From Myxococcus stipitatus (GTDB taxonomy: Bacteria > Myxococcota > Myxococcia > Myxococcales > Myxococcaceae), in NCBI RefSeq assembly GCF_037414475.1, contig NZ_CP147913.1, forward strand, positions 6,508,001 to 6,572,000: a DNA stretch of 64,000 nucleotides, read 5' to 3'. Both the position numbers and the translations under genes were made by a program. This document shows positions 16,568 through 24,300 of the stretch, piece by piece (position 1 is the first letter of the stretch; each line of letters opens with the position of its first letter). The notes below the pieces were generated by a model. That model did no database searches and was not told the origin of the DNA. It worked only from the letters and a program-made list of their open reading frames with translations.

Positions 16568-17614
16568 ATGACGGAGACCATCGGTGTGCTGGGCTATGGC
16601 CGCTTCGGCCGAGCCCTCTCGGGGCTGCTCTCCGAAGCAAACCTCCCGCACCGGGTCTTCGACCCGAGGCTGGATGAGGTTCCGCCGAAGCTCCAGGCGG
16701 GCTCGCTCGTGGAGCTGGCCTCTCGCTCCTCCATCGTGATTCTGGCCATGCCTGTCTCGGGCATGCGCGCGGCGCTGAAGGAGCTTCGGCCGCACCTCTC
16801 TCCCGAGCAGTTCGTCATCGATGTGGGGAGCGTGAAGGTCCGCCCGGTCCACATGCTCGCCTCCGTGTTGGGACGCGACATCCCGTGGGTGGGGACACAT
16901 CCGCTCTTCGGCCCCGCCAGCCTCGCGCGAGGTGATGCACGGCGCACCGTGGTCTGTCCGAATCCGCTGCATCCCGAGGCGGTCCGCCGCACCCGCGTGC
17001 TGTTCGAGCAGTTGGGGTGCTCGGTGACGGAGATGTCTCCCGAGGCCCATGACGTGCTGATGGCGCGTACGCATGTGCTCACGTTCTTCCTGGCGCATGG
17101 GCTCGTGAAGGCGGGAGTGGGGAAGGACCTGCCCTTCGCGCCTCCCAGCTTCCATCCCGTGGCGCGGCTGGAGGAGTACGCGCGCACGGAGGTTCCTCAC
17201 CTCTTCGCCGTCGTTCAGGCGGAGAACCCGTATGCGCGCGAAGCCCGTGTGGGCCTGCTCGAAGCGCTGACGCAGCTCCACCAAGGGCTCGAGCTCGCAT
17301 CAGAGTCCGCGCGTGACACTGGAGCAGAGAGCGCTCCGCCCGGGCTCAAGGACGTTCGCGAGCGAATCGACACCGTGGACCGGGAGCTGGTGGCCTTGCT
17401 CGCTCGTCGCGCTCAGCTCGTCAAGGACGCGGCGCGGGTGAAGACCGAGCATGGACTTCCGTTTCCCGACCCCGAGCGTGAGTCCTCCATGCTCACGACC
17501 CGTCGCGAATGGGCCTCGCAGGCGGGGCTCAACACCCACGCCCTGGACGACGTCTTCCGGGCTGTGCTGCGCGTCACTCGAGACTCCGCGCTCGAGCCCG
17601 ACGAAGAGCGCTGA
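16568..17614 (+). CDS. tyrA: prephenate dehydrogenase-chorismate mutase fusion
   Basis: A 348-residue bifunctional protein. Residues 1-245 form a TyrA-type prephenate dehydrogenase: the Rossmann motif GVLGYGRFGRAL, then GTHPLFGPAS, the conserved loop around the active-site His, and a helical dimerisation part. Residues 258-335 match an AroQ chorismate mutase (RERIDTVDRELVALLARRAQLVKDAARVK). Chorismate mutase is therefore C-terminal, opposite to enteric TyrA, where it is N-terminal. Together the domains convert chorismate to prephenate and then 4-hydroxyphenylpyruvate for tyrosine. The ATG at 16568 opens the Rossmann fold and has GGGAG/GAGG upstream. The 3' end converges on the U32 gene with a 9-bp gap. 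Confidence 0.85.
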   Translation: MTETIGVLGYGRFGRALSGLLSEANLPHRVFDPRLDEVPPKLQAGSLVELASRSSIVILAMPVSGMRAALKELRPHLSPEQFVIDVGSVKVRPVHMLASVLGRDIPWVGTHPLFGPASLARGDARRTVVCPNPLHPEAVRRTRVLFEQLGCSVTEMSPEAHDVLMARTHVLTFFLAHGLVKAGVGKDLPFAPPSFHPVARLEEYARTEVPHLFAVVQAENPYAREARVGLLEALTQLHQGLELASESARDTGAESAPPGLKDVRERIDTVDRELVALLARRAQLVKDAARVKTEHGLPFPDPERESSMLTTRREWASQAGLNTHALDDVFRAVLRVTRDSALEPDEER

Positions 17615-17623
17615 ACCCGCGCC

Positions 17624-20254
17624 TCAGCGCTGCACGGTGAACGTGGGGTTCAACACCTTCATCGTCCCCTTGGTCACGCCGAACTGCTCGTGCACCGCGG
17701 CCCTCCGCACCGCTTCGGCCGGGGAGATGCGGCCCGCGAGCAGCTCCTGGTACGCACCCAGTACCCGCGTGGCCTCCTCGCGCGATTCGCGCACGAACTC
17801 CACGCGGAAGCGCCGCACCCCGCGCGCCATCAACGAGGGCACCAGCGACGCCGCGCTCTGCGCCTGCGCGTTGAACACCGTGTTGCGGCAGCCCACGTCC
17901 ACCACCACTGGATGCTCCAGGCCCTTGTGGTCTCTCAGGGACAGGCGGTGCTTCTCACACGGCCGTCCACAGCTCCGGTAGTCACGCCCATGCGAGAGCG
18001 TGTGCGAATACACGCAGTGCTCCGTGTGGAACGTCGAGATGTGGTGATGCACCGTCACCGTGAACCGCTCGGCGGGCAGGTGCTCCAACATCGCCCCCAA
18101 CTGCACCGCGTCCAAGTCATGCGCGAACGTCAGCGTGTCCAACCCCAACCCCAACAGGTGCAGCGCCGTCACGGAGTTGGTGACGTTGAGCGAGAAATCC
18201 CCATGCAGCGCGGGCCGCGTCTCGCCCGGAGCGAACGGGCGCTCCAGGAAGTGCATCATCGCGCCCCAGTGCCGCGCCAGCACCGCGTCCGGCTTCAGCT
18301 TCGCGATGCGCGCGTCGTAGCCCTCCTCGCCCGGCTTCTGCACTCGCACCGTCGCAATCGTCACGCGCAGCCCCGCCGCCTTCGCCCGCTCCACCGCGCG
18401 CTGGAGCCCCACCAGCTCCATCCAATCCAGCTCCACCTCCGGCAACCCCGCCGCGATGACCGCCTCGAGCTGCTCATCCGTCCGGCACAGCGGCAACAGC
18501 CGCGCACCCTCGGGCACGGGCGCCGCGACCACGCGCTCCCTCCTCGAACCCCGCACCTCCTCCAGCACGGACGTCTCGCGCACCGTACGCACGGGCCCTC
18601 GAGACACCTTCTCCGTCAGCTCCACCACCAGCGAGCGCCGCAGCGCCTTGAGCTCCGACACCGGCAGATGCAGCCCCGCCGCCAGCGCCGTCGTATCCAT
18701 CCCCGACAGGTGGAACGGCGTGCCACCCAGCGCCGCCAGCTTGTCCTTCAACAACGCCGCATCCAACCCACCACCCCGAGCCGCCGCCAGCATCACCGAG
18801 CTCGTCGCCGTGGCCACATGTCCACCGCGCGCCGTGCCCGTCACCACCAGCGCACCTCCCGCCGAGCCCGACACCGTCAGCGCCAGCGGCACGCGGCCCT
18901 CGGGCTCGCCCTGGGCCAAGAGCTCCTCCGTCTGCTTCACCAGGGAAGGATCACTCGTCACCCAGACGCGCTGCCCCGGTGCGACTCGAGACATGTCCGG
19001 CCCCGGGTTGCCAAAGCCCAACACCCAGCCCCGCGCATGCCGCTCCACACGGAACAGCGGCCCGCCCGCCTCGTGCTTGTCCTCCGGGTGCCCGTTGTCG
19101 AACACCACGCCCATGCCCGGGCGAGGCGCCAGCTCCGCCGCCATCGGCGCGTCACCCTCCAGCGGAGACGACACCTTGCCCTGAGGACCCTCGGCGCGCT
19201 GGTGCGCCTCGTCCTGCCCGAGCCCACCCGTCCACGGCCGTCCTTCCGGGTCCTCCACCACGAGCACATCGCGCCCATCGACGGCGTCCACCACGCCCAG
19301 AATCGCACCCCGGTGCTTGGGGAAGCGCCCCTCCACCAGCGTCTGGTGGTCCGAGCCCGCGAAGAAGCCATGCGAGAAGCCCCGGCTGTACGACAGCGTC
19401 ATGTCGGCCAGGTCCTTGCGCAGCGCGCCCGCGTCCGCCTTGCCCGCCTCCAGGCCATCCACCCAGCGCCGGTAACCGGTCACCGCCGTGGCCACGTACT
19501 GCGGCCCCTTCTGACGGCCTTCAATCTTCAGCGAGTGCACGCCGATATCGATGAGCTTGGGCACCGCCATGACGCCCGCCAGGTCCTTGGGGCTGAGCAG
19601 GTAGCGCACATCGCCCAGGTCCTTCGTCTCCCCATCCACCACCAGGTCATACGGCAGCCGGCAGGACTGCGCGCACTGTCCCCGGTTCGCCGAGCGCCCA
19701 CCCCACGCCTCGCTGGTGAGGCACTGGCCGCTCCACGACATGCAGAGCGCGCCGTGGATGAACACCTCCAGCTCCACGTCCGTCTCGCTCGCCAGCCGCG
19801 CGATCTCCGCCACCGACAGCTCGCGCGGCACCACCACGCGGGTCGCACCCAGCCCGCGAGCGAAGCGCGCGCCCTCCGCGCTGGAGATGGTCATCTGCGT
19901 GGAGGCATGGACCTCCATCTCGGGGCACACCGCGCGAGCCACCAGCGCGATGGCGGGGTCCTGGACGATGAGTGCATCCACGCCCGCCGCGGCCACGCGC
20001 CGCAGGATGTCCTCCACCACCGCGAGCTCCGGCTCGAACACCAGCGTGTTCATCGTCAGGTACGCGCGAGCACCCGCGCGGTGTACCAGCGCGAGCGTCT
20101 CTGGCAGGCGGGCGAGCGAGAAGTTCTCCGCCCGGGCGCGGGCGTTGAAGCCTTCGTCCAGGCCGAAATAGATGGCGTCCGCGCCACTGGCCAGCGCGGC
20201 CTTCATCGAGTCGAGGTCTCCAGCGGGGGCGAGGATTTCGGGACGACGGCGCAT
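17624..20254 (-). CDS. U32 family protein with DUF3656 (RlhA/TrhP-type RNA hydroxylation factor or peptidase)
   Basis: An 876-residue U32-family protein. It begins EILAPAGDLDSMKAALASGADAIYFG, the U32 TIM-barrel signature. The cysteine cluster (GQCLTSEAW, NRGQCAQSCR, with a preceding CMSWSGQ) is the candidate iron-sulfur site shared with the TrhP/RlhA group. A long middle region fits the DUF3656 extension. A second conserved block near the C-terminus (EHCVYSHTLS, SCGRPCEKHR, VGCRNTVFNA) matches the longer RlhA-like proteins, which hydroxylate 23S rRNA; shorter relatives modify tRNA. The historic label for the family is collagenase-like peptidase. Subfamily choice is uncertain. The ATG at 20254 is divergent from the dienoyl-CoA reductase-like gene. 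Confidence 0.85.
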   Translation of the reverse strand: MRRRPEILAPAGDLDSMKAALASGADAIYFGLDEGFNARARAENFSLARLPETLALVHRAGARAYLTMNTLVFEPELAVVEDILRRVAAAGVDALIVQDPAIALVARAVCPEMEVHASTQMTISSAEGARFARGLGATRVVVPRELSVAEIARLASETDVELEVFIHGALCMSWSGQCLTSEAWGGRSANRGQCAQSCRLPYDLVVDGETKDLGDVRYLLSPKDLAGVMAVPKLIDIGVHSLKIEGRQKGPQYVATAVTGYRRWVDGLEAGKADAGALRKDLADMTLSYSRGFSHGFFAGSDHQTLVEGRFPKHRGAILGVVDAVDGRDVLVVEDPEGRPWTGGLGQDEAHQRAEGPQGKVSSPLEGDAPMAAELAPRPGMGVVFDNGHPEDKHEAGGPLFRVERHARGWVLGFGNPGPDMSRVAPGQRVWVTSDPSLVKQTEELLAQGEPEGRVPLALTVSGSAGGALVVTGTARGGHVATATSSVMLAAARGGGLDAALLKDKLAALGGTPFHLSGMDTTALAAGLHLPVSELKALRRSLVVELTEKVSRGPVRTVRETSVLEEVRGSRRERVVAAPVPEGARLLPLCRTDEQLEAVIAAGLPEVELDWMELVGLQRAVERAKAAGLRVTIATVRVQKPGEEGYDARIAKLKPDAVLARHWGAMMHFLERPFAPGETRPALHGDFSLNVTNSVTALHLLGLGLDTLTFAHDLDAVQLGAMLEHLPAERFTVTVHHHISTFHTEHCVYSHTLSHGRDYRSCGRPCEKHRLSLRDHKGLEHPVVVDVGCRNTVFNAQAQSAASLVPSLMARGVRRFRVEFVRESREEATRVLGAYQELLAGRISPAEAVRRAAVHEQFGVTKGTMKVLNPTFTVQR

Positions 20255-20369
20255 GTCCGGTCCTCTAACACAGCGGCCCCGCCGTGGCGCAGGTCCTCAC
20301 TCGCCCGTGGACGCAGTGCGGCGGGTTCTGGTCAAGTCGCCGCCCGGTTGCTTCCACAGGAGACGAATC

Positions 20370-21173
20370 ATGGCTGATGGCGTGTTCAAGGACGGGCTGC
20401 TGGCGGGCAAGGTGGCGTTCATTTCGGGCGGCAGCAGTGGCATCAACCTCGGCATCGCCGAGGCGTTCGTGAAGGCCGGCGCCAAGGTGGCCATCAACGG
20501 GCGCAACGTGGAGAAGCTCGAGGGCGCCGTGAAGGGCCTCCAGGCTCACGGCACCGCCATGGGCGTGGCCGCCGACGTGCGCGACTACGCCTCCGTGGAG
20601 AAGGCGCTCCAGACGGTGCGCGATGCCTACGGCGAGCTGGACGTCATCGTGTGCGGCGCCGCCGGCAACTTCCCCGCGCCCGCGCTGGGCATGTCCTCCA
20701 ATGGCTTCAAGGCCGTGATGGACATCGACGTGCTGGGCACCTTCAACATCTGCCGCGCGGGCTTCGAGCACCTGCGCAAGCCGGGCGCCTCCGTCATCAA
20801 CATCTCCGCGCCCCAGGCGTACCTGCCCATGGCGATGCAGGCCCATGTCTGCGCGGCCAAGGCCGGCGTGGACATGCTGACCCGCGTGCTGGCGCTCGAG
20901 TGGGGCGGCACGGGCGTGCGCGTCAACGCCATCACCCCGGGTCCCATCGAGGACACGGAGGGCATGCGCCGGCTCGCTCCCAGCGAGGAGGGGCACCAGA
21001 AGCTCGTGCAGGCCCTGCCGCTCCAGCGCTTCGGCACCAAGGCGGACATCGCGCGGATGGCGCTCTTCCTGTCCTCGGACGCCGCGTCCTTCGTCACGGG
21101 CTCCATCATGGTGTGTGACGGCGGCCAGTCCCTGCTGGGTGGCGCCGCGCTCATGGCCGCGCTCGGCATGTAG
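20370..21173 (+). CDS. 2,4-dienoyl-CoA reductase-like SDR
   Basis: A 267-residue classical SDR with the cofactor motif GGSSGINLGIA. The usual catalytic YxxxK is replaced: the region reads MQAHVCAAKAGVD, retaining the Lys but with His where Tyr is expected. The same region of peroxisomal 2,4-dienoyl-CoA reductase (DECR2) is similar (QVHAGSAKAAVD), as is its downstream VRVNAITPGPI...TEGMRRL block. This supports an NADPH-dependent 2,4-dienoyl-CoA reductase used to degrade polyunsaturated fatty acids. The ATG at 20370 has an AGGAGA about 10 bp upstream; the longer frame from 20172 runs into the upstream gene and is rejected. A dienoyl-CoA isomerase-like gene lies 4 kb upstream. Confidence 0.85.
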   Translation: MADGVFKDGLLAGKVAFISGGSSGINLGIAEAFVKAGAKVAINGRNVEKLEGAVKGLQAHGTAMGVAADVRDYASVEKALQTVRDAYGELDVIVCGAAGNFPAPALGMSSNGFKAVMDIDVLGTFNICRAGFEHLRKPGASVINISAPQAYLPMAMQAHVCAAKAGVDMLTRVLALEWGGTGVRVNAITPGPIEDTEGMRRLAPSEEGHQKLVQALPLQRFGTKADIARMALFLSSDAASFVTGSIMVCDGGQSLLGGAALMAALGM

Positions 21174-21344
21174 CGAGTGACTCCGGCCTGGGGGCTGGGG
21201 TCCTCGCGACCTCCCGCCGACGCTGTACTGTCATTGCAAGTTCGCGCCGGGTCTTACATGCCGGGTGGGAAGGTCTGCTAAGAGACAAAGCTCCCTGTGG
21301 GCCGGACTTCTTCATGGAAGGCGGCTCACATCCCGGAGCGACTC

Positions 21345-24300
21345 ATGTCCGTAAGCCTTCCTCCGTCAGCCCGGTTCCTCGGGCTGGCCGTCCTGTGCCT
21401 GGGTCTGCTGGTGGGCTGTGGCGAAGAGTCGAAGCCGCGTCCGCTGGGGCCGCGTCCGTTGATGCCGGACGCGACCAGGTCCACGGTGTCCCTGTCCCCC
21501 GGCCGCGAGCTGCAGCCGGACGGCGAGGACCGGGGACACATCACCGTCACGGTGCTGGGGGATGACGGCGCGCCGATGGTGGGTCGCACGGTGACGGTGG
21601 CGGTCTCCGGTGAAGGCAACACGGTGGCGCAGGCCCAGGAGAAGACCGACGCGCGAGGTGTCGCCACGGCCTCCGTCGTCTCCACGCGCTCGGGCGCCAA
21701 GCGGGTGACGGCCTCGGTCTCCGCGGAGGGTGGCGCGGTGGTGCTGGCCTCCCAGCCGTCGTTCACGTTCGCCGCGCAGCGGGCCACCCAGTTGCTGTTC
21801 ACCGGGATGGTGCGTGACGCGACGGCGGGTTCGGTCCTCTCGGGTCTGGAGGTGCGCTTCGCGGACGACTCGAGGCGAACCGTCCCGGGGGCCGGGGAGC
21901 AGGTGGTGCTGTCGCTCGTGGCGGGGCCGGGACAGGCCGTGTTGGAGGGCACGCTCACGGCGATGCCCGTGGATGGCGTGGCGCGCTTCCCGGAAGTGGT
22001 GCTGAAGAAGGCGGGGGCGGGCTTTCAGCTCAGGGCCTCGGCGGCGGGGGTGACGGATGCATTGACGGCGGCCTTCACCGTGGCTCCTGGAGTGGCGGCC
22101 TCGTTGGAGATCACGGGGCTGGAGTCCAATGCCGTGGCGGGTGCGCCGCGCTCGGCGCGGGTCACGGTGCGAGACGCCTTCTCCAACGTGGCCACGAACT
22201 ACACCGGGACGCTGGCCCTCTCGGTCTCGGACGTGATGGCCACGGCGCCCACGTCCCATGCCTTCACCGCGGGGGACGCGGGAGGTTTCACCTTCTCCGG
22301 CATCATCCTCAAGCGGGCGGGGCGCCATGAGGTCACTGTCCAGGACCCGAGCCGCCCGACGCTGAGCGCCCGGCGGTCCGTGGGGGTGTTCGCGGGAGAG
22401 GCCGCCGTGCTGTCGATGGCCCGCGTGCCCGCGAGTGCCTCGGTGGCCACGGTGCTACCCGCGCTGTCCGTGACGCTCGAGGACGCGTTCGGCAACGTGG
22501 CCCCCGTGGGCGCGCCCCGGGTGGCGCTCTCCTTGGTGGAGTCGGGCACGCTCTCCGGGGTGCGGGAGGTGGCGCCGGTGGACGGCGTGGCCTCTTTCAC
22601 GCAGGTGCGCGTGGACTCGGAGGGTGAGTTCCACCTGCGCGCCACCGCGACGGGGCTTGCGGCGGTGAACAGCAGCACGGCCATCACCATCGTGGACGAC
22701 GTGCCACCCTCGAGGCCCGTGTTGTCCCTGGGCACGTTGGGGGCGAACTCGGCGCAGGTGAACTGGGTGGCCGTGGGCGATGACGGAGATCTGGGGACGG
22801 CGACGTCGCAGGAGCTGCGCTATTCGCGTCAGCCCATCCTCACCGTCGCGGACTTCAACGCGGCCACGCCCGTGAGCGTGAATGCGCCCCAACTGGCGGG
22901 CACCGCCGAGTCCGCGGTGGTACCGAACCTGCTGCCGGACCAGACGTACTACGTCGCGCTGCGGGTGGCGGACAACAAGGGCAACTTCGCGCTCTCCGCG
23001 AGCCTCATGGTGCAGACGGTGAACAACGACGTGCGGGAGCTGCGCTTCGACCCGCTGCCCGCGAGCGGCACCGCGGGCGCTGTGTTTGCCACCGTGCGAG
23101 TGTCCCTCCGGAACGCGTCCGGGCAGGTGGTGGATTCGGCCACCACGCCGGTGACGTTGTCGCTCGAGGGCGGCCATGGCTTCGTGCCCATCCAGGTCTC
23201 CGCCGTCGCGGGTGTGGCCGTCTTCGAGAACGTGCGCGTCGACCGCGCGGGCACCCATCGCTTCGAGGCCAGCGGCAACGCGCTGACTCAGCCGAGCGCC
23301 ACGTTCGTCATCAACGCGGCGCAGGTGGCGCGGCTCGCCGTCACCGGTCTGGTGGGGCCCGTGGTCGCGGGACAGTCGCAGATTCTCGACGTGTCGGCGC
23401 AGGACGCCTTCGGCAACCTCGTCCGGGGCTACGTGGGCACGGTGACCTTCACCTCCAACGACCCTCAGGCCACGCTGCCGGCCAACTACACCTTCCTGCC
23501 GACAGACGCGGGGCGCCAGGTGTTCCCCGGCGTGAAGCTGGTCACCTCCGGCACGCGCCGGGTGACCGTGACGGATACCGCCAACGCTCAGCTGACGGGC
23601 TTCGTGGAGGTCGAGGTGACGAGCGGCGCCGCGAACCGTCTGGTGCTGTCGGGACTGCCGGCGGACGTGGCGGCGGGGAGCACCCATGCGTTGACGCTCC
23701 GGGTGCAGGACTCGTTCGGAAACCTCGTCACGGGTTACACGGGCGAGGTCCTCTTCGCATCGGACGACCCACAAGCCACGCTGTCCGCGACGTCGCATGT
23801 CTTCACCCCGGTGGACGCGGGTCAGTACTCCTTCCAGGCGACGCTGAAGAGCTCGGGCACGCGTGCTGTCAACGCGACGGAGGCTCGCAGCGGCGGATTG
23901 ACGGTCGCGCTGAGTACACAGGTGGCGCCAGGCCCCGCGGTGGCGCTGTCGGTGCAGTTGTCCTCGACCTCGCCCACGGCCGGGCAAGGGGTGACGGCCA
24001 CGGTGACGCTGTCGGATGTGTTTGGTAACCGTGCATCCGGTTACCGGGGCACGTTGAACCTTCAGGTGAACAACGACCCGGGTGCCACCGGGCTTGGCGA
24101 CTACACCTTCACGGCGCTGGACGCGGGCCAGCATGTCTTCAACGTGATGTTCGCCCGGGCCCAGTCGACGGTCCTGACCGCCACTGACACGCAGCAGCCC
24201 ACGTTGACGGGAGCGGAGTCGGTGTCCGTGGGAGCAGGTCCCCTCTTCGCGCTGAGCGTGGCCCCCGTGGCGGCCCCCGTGACGGCGGGAGAGCCCCAGT

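Noticed and set aside
17690-20377. An 895-codon plus-strand frame opposite the U32 gene
   Set aside because: Low-complexity His/Arg-rich product; the minus strand contains the conserved U32 blocks.
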